DNA of 64,000 bases from Kitasatospora atroaurantiaca (GCF_007828955.1 NZ_VIVR01000001.1:3224001-3288000); one strand, 5' to 3'; shown: positions 25,857-35,619, counted from the stretch's first letter. Numbers and translations are program-made. The notes: generated by a model not told the origin, from the sequence alone.

Positions 25857-26813
25857 TCACCCGGTGAGCGCGGCCCTCCGGTCGGCCGGGCTGTCCATCG
25901 CGTCCAGGCGGCGCAGGATGATGCCCTCGCGCAGCGCCCAGGGGCAGATGTCGAGCTCGTCCAGGCCGAAGAGGTCCATCGCCGCGTCCGCCACCAGCGC
26001 GCCGGCGAGCAGCTGCTTGGCCCGGCCCTCCGAGACGCCGGGGATCTGGGCGCGCTCGGCGACCGACATTGTGCTGAGCCGGGGGACCCAGGCGGAGAGT
26101 CCGGACCTGGTGAGCCGTCTGGGCACCAGCGGGCCGGCGTCGGCCGGGGCGGCGCCGGTCATCCGGGCGAGCTGCTTGAAGGTCTTCGAGGTGGCCACCG
26201 CATGGTCCGGCGTCCCCATCCGGGCGAACTCACCGGCCACCTGGGCGATCTCGGCCCTGATGTGCCGTCGCAGTTCCCTCAGGTCGTCGGGGTCCGCGAC
26301 GTCCCCGGGCAGCCTGGCGGTCAGCCGGCCGGCGCCCAGCGGCAGCGAACAGGCGACGTCGGGCTGCTCGTCCAGGCCGCACCCGATCTCCAGCGAGCCG
26401 CCGCCGATGTCCAGGTTCAGCAGCCGCCCGGACGACCAGCCGAACCAGCGGCGCACCGCGAGGAAGGTGAGCCGGGCCTCGTCCTGGCCGGAGAGCACCC
26501 GCAGTTCGATACCGGTCTCCTCGGCGACCCGGCGGAGCACGGCCTCGCCGTTGGCGGCCTCACGGACGGCGGAGGTGGCGAAGGGCAGCAGGTCGACCAC
26601 GCCCTTGTCCTCGGCGACCCTTATCGAGGAGGCCACCATGCCGACCAGCTTGTCGACCCCGCTCCGGGTGATCGCTCCGTCGTCGTCGAGCAGCTCGGCG
26701 AGCCGCAGCTCGGCCTTGTGGGAGTACGCCGGCAAGGGCGCAGCACCGGGATGGGCGTCCACCACGAGGAAGTGGACGGTGTTGGAACCTACGTCGAGCA
26801 CACCGAGTCGCAT
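25857..26813 (-). CDS. Ppx/GppA family phosphatase (exopolyphosphatase-like)
   Basis: A 318-residue member of the ASKHA superfamily, which hydrolyses polyphosphate or pppGpp. The N-terminal phosphate site is [20 protein letters not shown], the second is [15 protein letters not shown], and the catalytic glutamate region is [15 protein letters not shown]. It is the short form without the C-terminal HD domain, like the actinobacterial Ppx1 group. The ATG at 26813 has GGAGG just upstream. It lies 64 bases from the isomerase on the same strand. Confidence 0.93.
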   Translation of the reverse strand: MRLGVLDVGSNTVHFLVVDAHPGAAPLPAYSHKAELRLAELLDDDGAITRSGVDKLVGMVASSIRVAEDKGVVDLLPFATSAVREAANGEAVLRRVAEETGIELRVLSGQDEARLTFLAVRRWFGWSSGRLLNLDIGGGSLEIGCGLDEQPDVACSLPLGAGRLTARLPGDVADPDDLRELRRHIRAEIAQVAGEFARMGTPDHAVATSKTFKQLARMTGAAPADAGPLVPRRLTRSGLSAWVPRLSTMSVAERAQIPGVSEGRAKQLLAGALVADAAMDLFGLDELDICPWALREGIILRRLDAMDSPADRRAALTG

Positions 26814-26902
26814 AGCCCTCCACGCTACGCGATCCGGCCCCGCCACCTGGACTGTTGTGCGGACCCGGCTGACCTGTCGCTCCCCCCGGGCCCTCATGAC
26901 GA

Positions 26903-27094
26903 TCAGTCACCGGTCGTCGGCGCCGGCCGGGGCTCGTCCCTCTCCTTCTTCGGCGGTGCGGGTGGCAGGTCCCGCACCTGTCGGTCGTAGTCGGCCGGCA
27001 GGTGGCGCAGCAGGTCGAGGGACTCGGCGGGTACGTCCGCCGGTGCGGAGCCCGCGACGTAGCGGGCTCCGCCGCGACCAGCGCGGACAGCCAT
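26903..27094 (-). CDS. Hypothetical small protein
   Basis: About 63 residues ([20 protein letters not shown]..., ending [18 protein letters not shown]), proline-rich and charged with no hydrophobic segment. No ribosome-binding site is visible, but a TAGGCT box lies about 42 bases upstream at 27136-27141. The segment [20 protein letters not shown] looks like a short helix pair. I do not recognise it, and it may be a chance frame. Confidence 0.35.
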   Translation of the reverse strand: MAVRAGRGGARYVAGSAPADVPAESLDLLRHLPADYDRQVRDLPPAPPKKERDEPRPAPTTGD

Positions 27095-27175
27095 CGCGGA
27101 CGGCTGGGCAGCCCCCGGCACTCGGGCCCTCGAATCCAGCCTAGGCACCCACGCGACGGCCTGGCGCGCCGCCGG

Positions 27176-28489
27176 TCACAGCAGGCCGTGCCAGAGCTGC
27201 TCGATGATGACGGCCCACCAGTTCTCCGGGTCGCCGAAGGCCGTCCGGTCCAGCGCCGCCAGCCCCCACTGCAGTTCCGCGACCGCCGGGCCGGCGGCGT
27301 ACGGGTGCAGGTCGCGCAGGCGGGGCAGCCGGTCCGCGAGCAGGGCGAGGGAGCGGGTGAAGGCGGTGAGGTCGGCGTTGCAGTAGCGGGCGGTGGCGTA
27401 GTCGGGGTCGACGGCGCGGATCCGGCCCTGGGCGGTGTCGACGGTGAGCAGGGCCCAGCCGTCGGTACCGATCATCAGCTGGCCGAGCAGGCCCTGGCGG
27501 GCGGCCGCCGTGGCCAGGGTGCCCCGGCCGAGCGCGGCCAGGTGGGCGGCGACGTCCGGCAGGACGGGGTCGGCCGGGCTGCCGTCCACCACGCCGTCCG
27601 AGACCGGGTGGTGCAGGGTGAAGAAGCCCTCGACAGCGGTGGGCAGGCCGACCTCGAGGAGCGGGCGGGCCACCGCCTCGGGCAGGTCGGCGGCGCTCAC
27701 GTGGGCGGCCTCGAAGCGGCGGACGCCCTCCGGGCCGAACTGCGCCGCCAGCCGGGCGGCCAGCTCCGGCGCCGCCTCCGGCTGGGCGGGCGGTACGGCG
27801 AGCGGGAAGGGCACGCGGTTCGGCCTGGGCGCTGCCGGACGGCCGTCGGGAGTGGCGGCCGGCAGCTGGGCGACCAGGGTGCGGACGGCCTCCGCGCGGC
27901 CGTCGAAGCGCGGCCCGTACACCAGCTCGTGGGTGATCCGCGCCTCGGGCAGCCGGCCGGCGACGGCCTGCGCCAGGTAGCCGCCGGGGAGCATGCCGAG
28001 CCGCAGGTCGGTGTGCACGGCGAGGACGTCCTCGGCCCGGACACCCTGCTGCTGGAGCTGCTCCCAGGCCCGCAGCGCCGGGTGCGGCCGGCCGGTGAGC
28101 GAGTGCAGGACGAGCGTCTGCGGCTCGCCGAGCTCGTCCCGGTACGTCAGCTCGGCGCGGGTCCCCGGCCCGGTGACGGGCGGCAGGGCGGGGTCGTACA
28201 GGCCCGCGCCCAGCTTGTCGCGGTAGAGCCGGACCACCTCGGGCACCGGCACGGACGGCCACACCGTGAGCTCGCCGGTCGCCCGGTCGACCACCGCGCA
28301 GGCCGCGCCGATCTCCTCGGGCGCGCGCCGCACCCCGGTCAGCGGGTTCACATGGACGGGGGGCGGCTCGGGCCAGAGCACCCAGCCAAGGTCGAACTCG
28401 TACGACTGGACCTTGCGCGAACTCTCCTGCGGCAGGTCGCCGTTGATCCAGCGGTGGGCGGCGTCGACCGCCTGCGCGAGGGTGGTCAT
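27176..28489 (-). CDS. Immunity protein of the polymorphic toxin, YrhB/Imm35-like plus SUKH-4-like
   Basis: A 437-residue protein directly downstream of the toxin gene, overlapping it by four bases (ATGA), so they are made together. Residues 1-90 (TTLAQAVDAAHRWINGDLPQ, then AACAVVDRATGELTVWPSVP) fit the YrhB/Imm35 domain. The C-terminal ~230 residues (from about FEAAHVSAADLPEAV to the end, with IGTDGWALLTVDTAQGRIRA and NADLTAFTRSLALL) fit the SUKH-4 class of the SMI1/KNR4-related immunity superfamily. The middle holds a YwqJ-like-partner region (RITHELVYGPRFDGRAE). The expected role is to bind and neutralise the glutamine deamidase in the cytoplasm of kin cells. Confidence 0.78.
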   Translation of the reverse strand: MTTLAQAVDAAHRWINGDLPQESSRKVQSYEFDLGWVLWPEPPPVHVNPLTGVRRAPEEIGAACAVVDRATGELTVWPSVPVPEVVRLYRDKLGAGLYDPALPPVTGPGTRAELTYRDELGEPQTLVLHSLTGRPHPALRAWEQLQQQGVRAEDVLAVHTDLRLGMLPGGYLAQAVAGRLPEARITHELVYGPRFDGRAEAVRTLVAQLPAATPDGRPAAPRPNRVPFPLAVPPAQPEAAPELAARLAAQFGPEGVRRFEAAHVSAADLPEAVARPLLEVGLPTAVEGFFTLHHPVSDGVVDGSPADPVLPDVAAHLAALGRGTLATAAARQGLLGQLMIGTDGWALLTVDTAQGRIRAVDPDYATARYCNADLTAFTRSLALLADRLPRLRDLHPYAAGPAVAELQWGLAALDRTAFGDPENWWAVIIEQLWHGLL

Positions 28490-31400
28490 CGGTGGTTGCT
28501 CCTGGCGCTGGTGCCTGCGGCGGTTCGGTGGATGGTCAGCCGGGAGCGCGGCGGGGCCGGCTCCTGCGGCGCGGCCGGCCTCTGGCGTTCGACCGCTTCG
28601 ACCGCTTGGGCCGGCTCCGCCTTCGGCACTGGCACCGTCAGCTGGATGTCCGACAGGTCCAGCGGGCGGGACTCGGCGTCCACCGCGATGGCCCACAGCC
28701 CGTGGGCCGCATCGTGGAGCGGGACGGTGGACTGACGGCCCGTCTGGTGGTCGAGGTAGGTGACGGCCTCGCCGTGGCTGACGGCGTTCCAGCTGTGCGA
28801 ACGGCCGAACTCGTCCAGCGTGAGCAGCACCGCCTGGGCACCCGGCCCCGAGCGCAGCAGCGTCTCCGCCAGCTGGGCCAGCGCATCGCCGCCGTCGCCC
28901 AGGTCGTGGAACTGGGTGCCCAGTTCGCGCTCGGCGCGGTCCCGCCCGCCGCGCTCGCCGGCCGGGCCGTCGGGCAGGCGGGGAGCGGCACAGGTGGGGT
29001 GGCCGGCGAAGGTGTCGATGCCGGACAGCGCGACGTCGAGGCAGTTGTTGGCACGGCCGGGCTCGCGGTAGCCGCCGCCGTTCAGCGCCTCGGTCCAGTC
29101 ACCGCCGCGCGGGTCCGGGTGCAGCGCGAAGGCACCCTCCGGTGTACGGGGGGCCCTTCGCTCGGCCTCGGCCTGATGGGCGGGGTCGACCGGGCCGAGC
29201 CCGCCGGGGACGCCGTACGGGCGGCTGTCGGCGATCGTCCGGACGTGGACCGGCTCGGAGGCCGGCTCGACACCGCCGGACCGGCCGGCGGTGTGGATGA
29301 TCAGGACCGCTGCGCCGGCCTCCGCCGGGGGGACGGCCGCCCAGCCGCCGGCCTCCGGGTGGATCATGCCGTCCGGGCGGCGGCGCGGATCGATCACGGT
29401 CTCCGAGAACATCCGGAAGGGGGCCGGGCCGCCCTGCCCGGCGCCCGCGCCTGCTCCCACGCCTGCGCCCGCTCCGGGAAGCGGCGAGCCGACCGGCGGA
29501 CGGGCCGCGCCCGCCCCTGCCCTGGCCTCCTGGCCGGGCACGATGCCGACGACGGCCGCACCGCCCTGGCCGCCCGCTGCCGGCGGGTTCGCGCCACCGG
29601 GGCCACCGACGCCGCCTGCACCGGGCGTACCGGGCATGCCCGCGGTTCCGCCGGCACCGGGCACGCCGGTCTGACCTGCGACGGGGCCCGGGGCGACCGG
29701 CGCACTGCCACCGGCCGCACCGCCGGCACCGATCGGGCTGCCGGGCACGCCGGCGCCGGAACCGCCGCCGACCGGACCGGTACCCACCGGACCGGCACCC
29801 ACCGGGGCGCCGCTGACCGGCCCGTAGCCGCCACCAGGAGTACCCACCGAACCGCCGGATATCGGCGGGTCGAACGGTCGCGAGCCACCGCCACCGGCCG
29901 GAGCCGACGGCGCGTCACCGAAACCGCCGCCGAAGCCACCACCGCCGCCGCCGGAGCCACCCGTCGCCGTGACCGGCGGCAGGTCCACCGCCACCGAGTC
30001 GGTGTGCACCGCGGCCGGCCCGCCACGTGAGGGGCGCGGAAGGTCGACGGGATCGCTGTCGAAGCCGCCCGGCTCGTCGTACTCGACCGGCTGCTGCCGC
30101 TGGTGCCCGTAGCCGGACCCGGAGCCGGACCGGTCGTGCCCCCGCATCGGGGCATCGTCGTGGCCGCGTCCGTCATCCACCCGCACGTCGGCCTGCGGCC
30201 CGCCGGTCACCTGCACGCCGGCTCCGCCGGGCCCGGCCTGCACGCCGAGGCCGAGGCCACCCGGGCCGTCGGCCGACGCACCGCCAACTCCTGGCAGCAC
30301 ACCGGTTCCTGACTTGAGGTTGACGTCGACCACCGGCCGTCCGTCCGGGCCCAGCTTCACCGCCTGCTGGTCGTGCCCGGTCGGCGCCATCTCCTTGCCG
30401 TCGACCCCGACCACCACCGGGTGGCCCTGGGCGTCCACGACCAGCCTGCCGTCCGTACCGAGCTTCGCGACCCGGCCGTCCGCTCCCACGACGGGCTTGC
30501 CGTCGGCGTCGACCACGACCGGGCGGCCGTCGGTCCCGACCATCGGCTTGCCGTCCTTGCCCACGGCCACCGACAGCCCGCTCTCGCCGAGCTTGCCGTC
30601 GGCGCCGACCACGACCGGCTTGCCGTCGTTGTCCGTCATCGGCTTGCCGTCGAGGCCGAGGGCGAGGCCGACCACGGGCTTGCCGTCCGCACCGAGCACC
30701 GCGACCTTGCCGTCGGCGCCGACCACGGGCTTGCCCTGGCCGTCCGTCTCGACGGTGACGCCCTCGACGCCGGTCACCTTCTTGCCGTTCTGGTCGAACA
30801 GCACCGGCTGACCCGAGGCATCCGTCACCACCCGGCCGTCGGGCCCGACCTTGGCGGAGAGCGCCCGGACACCGCCGACCGCGGCTCCACCGGCGGCGGA
30901 CCCCGCCAGGGCGCCGGTCAGCTGACCGTGCGCGCCCGCACTCATCATCCGGAGATCGCCCGACCCACTGCGGTGGCCGTGCCCGTCGGCCTGCGCGATC
31001 CGCTCCAGCGTGGTGACGGCCGGTTCCTTGAGCGCAGCCTCCAGGCCGTGCTTCATCTCGCGGCCGAGCTCCTCCAGCAGCTCACCGACGCGCGCCTTCG
31101 CGACGGTGACGGCCACCAGCTCCTCGACGTCGGCGACGACGGTGGTCACCACCTTCACGACGGCCCCGAGGACACCGCCGCCCGCACCGGCCTTGGCCTT
31201 GGCGGCCTCGTCCGCCTTGATCTCCTCGGCCAGCTCGGTCAGCACGGAGATGATCGCGGACTTGCAGCTGTCGGTGGCCGTGGCGGCCGACTCGAAGGCC
31301 TTGGCGATCAGCTCGGCAGCGGTCTGCGCATCGTCCAGCGCACCCCGGCCACCACCCGCGAAGCCGCGCCAGTGCTCGGCGAAGGCGTCCACCGCACGGC

Positions 31401-31584
31401 CGGAGTTCTCCCCGGTGACCCGCTGCGCGGAGTCCCCGCCGCGCCGGCTCAGGCGCTCCGCCTCACCGCCGAACTCCCGCCAGACGCCCGCTGCTCTCCG
31501 CAGCCCGTCCTCGTCGGCCTCGGGCCAGTGGTGGCCCACCTTCGCCATGACCGGGACCAGTTCCTCGGGCAAATTCCGGGACAC
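28486..31584 (-). CDS. Polymorphic toxin: CpnT-like N-terminus, DGK repeats, Gly/Pro linker, papain-fold glutamine deamidase (Tox-PL)
   Basis: A 1032-residue effector. Residues 1-130 match the CpnT-type N-terminal domain of type VII (ESX) substrates (HHWPEADEDGLRRAAGVWRE, WxG at 72-74 in AEHWRGFAG). Residues 135-240 are helical. Residues ~246-415 are imperfect DGKPVV/GADGK repeats. About 250 Gly/Pro/Ala-rich residues form a flexible linker. The C-terminal domain is a toxin glutamine deamidase of the papain-like Tox-PL family: C848 in RANNCLDVAL, H930 in RSHSWNAV and D945 in YLDHQTG. The GTG at 31584 has AAGGGGGG six bases upstream. Such toxins deamidate glutamines of target proteins. The immunity gene overlaps its stop. 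Confidence 0.85.
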   Translation of the reverse strand: MSRNLPEELVPVMAKVGHHWPEADEDGLRRAAGVWREFGGEAERLSRRGGDSAQRVTGENSGRAVDAFAEHWRGFAGGGRGALDDAQTAAELIAKAFESAATATDSCKSAIISVLTELAEEIKADEAAKAKAGAGGGVLGAVVKVVTTVVADVEELVAVTVAKARVGELLEELGREMKHGLEAALKEPAVTTLERIAQADGHGHRSGSGDLRMMSAGAHGQLTGALAGSAAGGAAVGGVRALSAKVGPDGRVVTDASGQPVLFDQNGKKVTGVEGVTVETDGQGKPVVGADGKVAVLGADGKPVVGLALGLDGKPMTDNDGKPVVVGADGKLGESGLSVAVGKDGKPMVGTDGRPVVVDADGKPVVGADGRVAKLGTDGRLVVDAQGHPVVVGVDGKEMAPTGHDQQAVKLGPDGRPVVDVNLKSGTGVLPGVGGASADGPGGLGLGVQAGPGGAGVQVTGGPQADVRVDDGRGHDDAPMRGHDRSGSGSGYGHQRQQPVEYDEPGGFDSDPVDLPRPSRGGPAAVHTDSVAVDLPPVTATGGSGGGGGGFGGGFGDAPSAPAGGGGSRPFDPPISGGSVGTPGGGYGPVSGAPVGAGPVGTGPVGGGSGAGVPGSPIGAGGAAGGSAPVAPGPVAGQTGVPGAGGTAGMPGTPGAGGVGGPGGANPPAAGGQGGAAVVGIVPGQEARAGAGAARPPVGSPLPGAGAGVGAGAGAGQGGPAPFRMFSETVIDPRRRPDGMIHPEAGGWAAVPPAEAGAAVLIIHTAGRSGGVEPASEPVHVRTIADSRPYGVPGGLGPVDPAHQAEAERRAPRTPEGAFALHPDPRGGDWTEALNGGGYREPGRANNCLDVALSGIDTFAGHPTCAAPRLPDGPAGERGGRDRAERELGTQFHDLGDGGDALAQLAETLLRSGPGAQAVLLTLDEFGRSHSWNAVSHGEAVTYLDHQTGRQSTVPLHDAAHGLWAIAVDAESRPLDLSDIQLTVPVPKAEPAQAVEAVERQRPAAPQEPAPPRSRLTIHRTAAGTSARSNHR

Positions 31585-31654
31585 GCGGTCCCCCCTTCGG
31601 GCTCTACGGATGTCAGCGCCATGCGCCATGTCAACGCCGTGCGCCATTGCGCCG

Positions 31655-31682
31655 GGCCCGACCGCCGGTACGGCGTCGGGCC
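31655..31682 (-). promoter_or_regulatory. Hairpin between the WXG100 gene and the toxin gene
   Basis: GGCCCGAC and GTCGGGCC-type arms with inner CGCCG/CGGCG arms and one bulged base lie in the 120-base gap. It may be a partial terminator or processing site that lowers toxin expression relative to the WXG100 protein. Near-duplicate GCGCCATG/GCGCCAT sequences follow it. Confidence 0.45.
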
Positions 31683-31704
31683 GGTGGTGGTGCCCTCTGT
31701 GGTC

Positions 31705-32070
31705 TCAGACCGCCATCGAGCCCGGTCCGGTTCCGCCGGCGCCGGCCTTACCGCCGGTGAAGTCCGCTCGGACGTCGTCCTCGGTGCGGCTCGCCTGGTC
31801 GGCCATGGTGTGCAGCCCGGCGCCGATACCGCCGAGCCGGTCCGCGAGACCGTTCAGCCCGGCCATGATGTCGGTCTGGGCCTCGCCGTACGCGCTGCCG
31901 AAGCCGGCTCCCGGCTCGTCCTTGCCCCAGGGGGTGCCCAGCCCGGCCAGCCCGTGTTCCAACGCCAGCGCGGCCCGCGCGAAATCGTTGGAGATGTTCT
32001 CGAACTCCCGTCCCTCACCGTGTACTTCCCACGGCTTGATCCGGAACTCGCCCGCAGCGCCCGTCGCCAT
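31705..32070 (-). CDS. WXG100-superfamily (ESX-type) protein
   Basis: A 121-residue helical protein beginning MATGAAGEFRIKPWEVHGEG. The helix-turn-helix has a WGKD turn in LGTPWGKDEPGAGFGSAYGE, and a second helix AQTDIMAGLNGLADRLGGIG; size and position fit the type VII secretion partner proteins that precede CpnT-like toxins. The ATG has GGGGGAG seven bases upstream. It lies 120 bases before the toxin on the same strand and probably helps its secretion. No EccC or other secretion-machine gene is in the window. Confidence 0.8.
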   Translation of the reverse strand: MATGAAGEFRIKPWEVHGEGREFENISNDFARAALALEHGLAGLGTPWGKDEPGAGFGSAYGEAQTDIMAGLNGLADRLGGIGAGLHTMADQASRTEDDVRADFTGGKAGAGGTGPGSMAV

Positions 32071-32278
32071 CCGCCCACTCCCCCGTCCCCGTACGGCCGC
32101 CGAAGGCTCCGTACGCGCCCAACGGCCGCCATCCTAGGCCCCGACCGCGAAGCCTCCGCAGGGCCCGTGGGGGTTTCTCACGTCAACTTCACGACCTGCG
32201 ACGCCCGGTCACCGCCGATCGGCGACGAATCGCCGCAAATGCCACCATCACGAGCCGATGGACGCACTCCCGAGGCCA

Positions 32279-32284
32279 TACCCT
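32279..32284 (+). promoter_or_regulatory. -10-like box TACCCT, leaderless geometry
   Basis: TACCCT ends six bases before the GTG at 32291. Confidence 0.5.
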
Positions 32285-32290
32285 TGCTGA

Positions 32291-33187
32291 GTGGCAGCAG
32301 AGACCCCGAAGAGCACCAAGACCCCCAAGACCACCGACAAGACCTCCAAGAGCGGCAAGAAGGCCAAGGCCTCCTCGACGGTCATCGACCTCGCGATGCC
32401 GACCCGGGTGCCCGAGGTCCCGCTCGACTTCCCGCGGGCCTGGGTGGAGTTCGCCGATCCCGCCGACGACGAGCAGGTCTTCCGCTGCGACCTGACCTGG
32501 CTCACCTCGCGCTGGAACTGCATCTTCGGCAAGGGCTGCCACGGCATCCGGCCGGGGCGCGGCGAGTCCGACGGCTGCTGCACCCTGGGCGCCCACTACT
32601 CGGACGAGGACGACGAGCAGCGGGTGGCCGGGCACGCGGCCCGGCTCACGCCCGAGAACTGGGAGCTGTTCGAGCACGGCACCGACGCCAAGGGCCGGAT
32701 CAAGCTCGACGGCGGCATCACCATGTTCGACGAGGACGGCGACCGCCAGACCCGCCGTGTCGACGGCGCCTGCATCTTCCTCAACCGCCCCGGCTTCCCG
32801 GGCGGCGAGGGCTGCGCCCTGCACACGCTGGCCCTCAAGGAGGGCAAGGAGCCGCTGGAGACCAAGCCGGACGTCTGCTGGCAGCTGCCCGTCCGCCGCA
32901 CGTACGACTGGATCGACCGCCCGGACGACACCCGCTACCTGCAGGTCACCATCGGCGAGTACGACCGCCGGGGCTGGGGCCCGGGCGGCCACGACCTGCA
33001 CTGGTGGTGCACCGGCAGCCCCGAGGCGCACGACGGTCCCGACCCGGTGTACGTCAGCTACCGGCCGGAGCTCACCGAGCTGATGGGTGAGGCGGGCTAC
33101 GCGGCGCTGGTGGAGCTCTGCGAGCAGCGGATCGCCTCGAAGGGCGACCGCCGCTTCGCTCCCCACCCGGCGGACCCCAAGAAGTAG
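32291..33187 (+). CDS. Conserved cysteine-rich protein (DUF3109/YkgJ-like)
   Basis: A 298-residue soluble protein with a Lys/Thr/Ser-rich N-terminus ([20 protein letters not shown]). The rest carries clustered cysteines ([51 protein letters not shown] and VCWQLP) as in the YkgJ/DUF3109 group, thought to bind zinc or an Fe-S cluster. The function is not known. It is conserved in actinobacteria next to various genes. The GTG start has a leaderless-type box upstream and no ribosome-binding site. A palindromic repeat follows 31 bases after the stop. Confidence 0.78.
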   Translation: MAAETPKSTKTPKTTDKTSKSGKKAKASSTVIDLAMPTRVPEVPLDFPRAWVEFADPADDEQVFRCDLTWLTSRWNCIFGKGCHGIRPGRGESDGCCTLGAHYSDEDDEQRVAGHAARLTPENWELFEHGTDAKGRIKLDGGITMFDEDGDRQTRRVDGACIFLNRPGFPGGEGCALHTLALKEGKEPLETKPDVCWQLPVRRTYDWIDRPDDTRYLQVTIGEYDRRGWGPGGHDLHWWCTGSPEAHDGPDPVYVSYRPELTELMGEAGYAALVELCEQRIASKGDRRFAPHPADPKK

Positions 33188-33217
33188 GGGAAACCCGGTA
33201 GACAGGGCAAACCCCAC

Positions 33218-33305
33218 AGGGGCGCGGGGAACTGCGCGACCAGGGCACTACGTACGTGCACGGTTGCGCGCGCACGCAGTTGATCAAGCAGAGACCCGCG
33301 CCCCT
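33218..33305 (+). repeat. Intergenic palindromic repeat, copy 3 (subfamily I)
   Basis: Starts AGGGGCGCGGGGAACTGCGC and ends with TTGATCAAGCAGAGACCCGC and CGCCCCTT. Flanking GACAGGGCAA and TTGCCCCTGTC arms extend the stem to 33201-33321. It lies between convergent genes, 31 bases after the upstream stop. Confidence 0.88.
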
Positions 33306-33352
33306 TCAGGTTGCCCCTGTCTGTCGGGGTGCCCTGTCTGTCGGAGGTGGGC

Positions 33353-34516
33353 TTACTTGTCGATGTCGCCGACGACGAAGAACATCGAGCCCAGGATCGC
33401 CACCATGTCCGCGACCAGCGTCCCGGGCAGCAGCTCGGTGAGCGCCTGGATGTTGTTGAAGGACGCCGACCGCAGCTTGAGCCGCCAGGGCGTCTTCTCC
33501 CCGCGCGACACCAGGTAGTAGCCGTTGATCCCGAGCGGGTTCTCGGTCCACGCGTACGTGGTCCCCTCGGGCGCCTTGAGCACCTTCGGCAGCCGGAGGT
33601 TGACCGGCCCCGGCGCGAGGGTGGCCAGCCGGTCGAGGCACGCGTCGGCCAGGTCGAGCGAGTTGACGGTCTGTTCGAGCAGGCACTCGAAGCGGGCCAG
33701 GCAGTCGCCCTCCTCCCGCGTCACCACCGTCAGCACGTCCCGCAGCTCGCCGTACGCGAGGTACGGCTCGTCCCGCCGCAGGTCGAGGTCGACGCCGCTG
33801 GCGCGGGCGATCGGGCCGCTGACCCCGTACGCGTGGACCTGCTCGGCCGACAGCACGCCGACGCCCGCCGTACGGGCCCGGAAGATCTCGTTGCCGAGGA
33901 CGAGGTTCTCGAAGACCGGCAGCTGCGAGCGGACGGTCGCGACAGCCGTGCGGACCCGGCCGAGCCACCCGGCCGGCAGGTCCTCCTTCAGGCCGCCGAC
34001 CCGGTTGAACATGTAGTGCATCCGGCCGCCGGAGGCCTCCTCCATGACGTGCTGGAGGTCCTCGCGGCTGGAGAAGGCGTGGAAGATCGGGGTGATGCCG
34101 CCGAGCTCCAGCGGGTACGAGCCGAGGAACATCAGGTGGTTGAGCACCCGGTTCAGCTCGGCCAGCATGGTGCGGATCCACACCGCCCGCTCGGGGACCT
34201 CCATGCCGAGCATCCGCTCGACGGCGAGGACGACGCCCAGCTCGTTGGAGAAGGCGGAGAGCCAGTCGTGCCGGTTGGCCAGCATGATGATCTGCCGGTA
34301 GTCCCGGGCCTCGAAGAGCTTCTCGGCACCCCGGTGCATGTACCCGATCACCGGCTCGGCGGCCACGATGCGCTCGCCGTCCAGCACCAGCTTCAGGCGC
34401 AGCACGCCGTGGGTGGACGGGTGCTGCGGGCCGATGTTGAGCACCATGTCGCTGGTGCCCAGCTCGCTCGCCAGATTCTCTGCACCTGCGCCGATGCCGA
34501 CCGTGGTCTCCCTCAT
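33353..34516 (-). CDS. Orphan NADH-quinone oxidoreductase subunit D-like protein (NuoD2)
   Basis: NuoD is the quinone-site 49-kDa subunit of respiratory complex I. This 387-residue copy has the full family pattern: [58 protein letters not shown] and the C-terminal [19 protein letters not shown] and GDIDK end. No other nuo gene is nearby, so it is a stand-alone paralogue, as known in S. coelicolor. It overlaps the upstream MidA-type methyltransferase gene by four bases (ATGA), a coupling discussed in the findings. R62 is the arginine of the HRG motif. Whether it replaces NuoD in complex I or works elsewhere is unknown. Confidence 0.9.
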   Translation of the reverse strand: MRETTVGIGAGAENLASELGTSDMVLNIGPQHPSTHGVLRLKLVLDGERIVAAEPVIGYMHRGAEKLFEARDYRQIIMLANRHDWLSAFSNELGVVLAVERMLGMEVPERAVWIRTMLAELNRVLNHLMFLGSYPLELGGITPIFHAFSSREDLQHVMEEASGGRMHYMFNRVGGLKEDLPAGWLGRVRTAVATVRSQLPVFENLVLGNEIFRARTAGVGVLSAEQVHAYGVSGPIARASGVDLDLRRDEPYLAYGELRDVLTVVTREEGDCLARFECLLEQTVNSLDLADACLDRLATLAPGPVNLRLPKVLKAPEGTTYAWTENPLGINGYYLVSRGEKTPWRLKLRSASFNNIQALTELLPGTLVADMVAILGSMFFVVGDIDK

Positions 34517-35526
34517 GGCACCAGAGTCTGCCATCCCGCCAACCCCTCCAGGCTCTGCGGTACCGGCATGCGGACGGTCTGCACCAGCCACCCGAAGCCA
34601 CCGAGCCCCGCCGGGTCGGTGAGCTCGGCCGACTCCCCGGCCCCGCCCAGGGCGCGCAGGTACCCGGCCGGGTCGGTCGAGGCGAGTGCGAGCGGTGGCC
34701 GGGCACCGCTCACGCCGAGCGCACGCAGGGCCTCGCGCTGGGTTGTCCACAGGCTGTGGAGCGCGGGCGCGGCCGCGGCGTCCAGTGCCACGTGCGCTGT
34801 CACGTCGCAGGACCCGTCGGGCACCGGCCGCACCTCGCGTCCCTGACGGAAGCCGGTCAGCGTGCCGAAGAGGGGGCGGCTCTCCCGGACGTGCGCGTAG
34901 TCCACCGCCACCGCGAGGCCGCGCTCCAGCCCGCCGACGGCCGCCGCCCAGGCCGCGTCCCGGGGCGAGCCCAGCTCGACCCGTGCGCCCGGCTCGTCGG
35001 CCGGCCACCAGCGGGCCGACCAGGCCGCGTCCTCGGCGTCCAGCGCGTCGCCGAGCCGCTCCTCACCGTCCGGCGCGACCTCGACGTACCGGAGCACCCC
35101 ATGGTCGTCCACCTCGGCGACGTCCAGCGGCACGTTGTCCAGCCACTCGTTGGCGAAGAGCAGCCCCGACACCCCCTGCGGCATCCGGTCCGTCCACACC
35201 ACGGCCTCGGGCAGACCGGCGGGGCGCTCCGCGATCTCGACCGCGTACGGGCGCAGCCGCCCGGCCAGCTCGGGGCCGGCCGCGTGCAGCACCCCCGTCA
35301 GCAGTTCCCCGCGTCCGGCGCCCATGTCCACCAGGGCGAGCTCCGCCGGGCGGCCGAGCGCCTCGTCCACGTCCCCGAGCAGCCGGGCCACCGCCCGGGC
35401 GTACCCCGGCGAGGCGTGCACGGAGGTCCGGAAATGCCCGGCCGGGCCCTCCGACCTGCGGTAGAAGCCGCCGTCCGCCCCGTACAGGGCCTCCTCCATG
35501 GCGGGCCGCCAGCGCATCCAGGTCAT
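34513..35526 (-). CDS. MidA/NDUFAF7-family SAM-dependent methyltransferase
   Basis: A 337-residue protein of the MidA (DUF185) family, beginning [20 protein letters not shown]. The family block [26 protein letters not shown] is split by a conserved His; motif I is [32 protein letters not shown] and [20 protein letters not shown] are further family blocks. In mitochondria the homologue NDUFAF7 symmetrically dimethylates an arginine of NDUFS2, the NuoD homologue. Here the gene overlaps a nuoD paralogue, which fits the same role. The ATG at 35526 has no strong ribosome-binding site; an upstream GTG at 35562 is possible. Confidence 0.88.
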   Translation of the reverse strand: MTWMRWRPAMEEALYGADGGFYRRSEGPAGHFRTSVHASPGYARAVARLLGDVDEALGRPAELALVDMGAGRGELLTGVLHAAGPELAGRLRPYAVEIAERPAGLPEAVVWTDRMPQGVSGLLFANEWLDNVPLDVAEVDDHGVLRYVEVAPDGEERLGDALDAEDAAWSARWWPADEPGARVELGSPRDAAWAAAVGGLERGLAVAVDYAHVRESRPLFGTLTGFRQGREVRPVPDGSCDVTAHVALDAAAAPALHSLWTTQREALRALGVSGARPPLALASTDPAGYLRALGGAGESAELTDPAGLGGFGWLVQTVRMPVPQSLEGLAGWQTLVP

Positions 35527-35619
35527 GAAGGGGACGTTACCTGTGGCGGGGGTCGTCTCCACCCTGCGGAGTAGGAGGGATCGCTCTCCCGGCGGACCTG
35601 AGTGCGGTCAGTGACTGCC

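Noticed and set aside
30300-30870. Repeated DGK motifs as a CRISPR or a collagen-like domain
   Set aside because: They are imperfect in-frame protein repeats of the toxin with no spacer regularity and no Gly-X-Y collagen periodicity.
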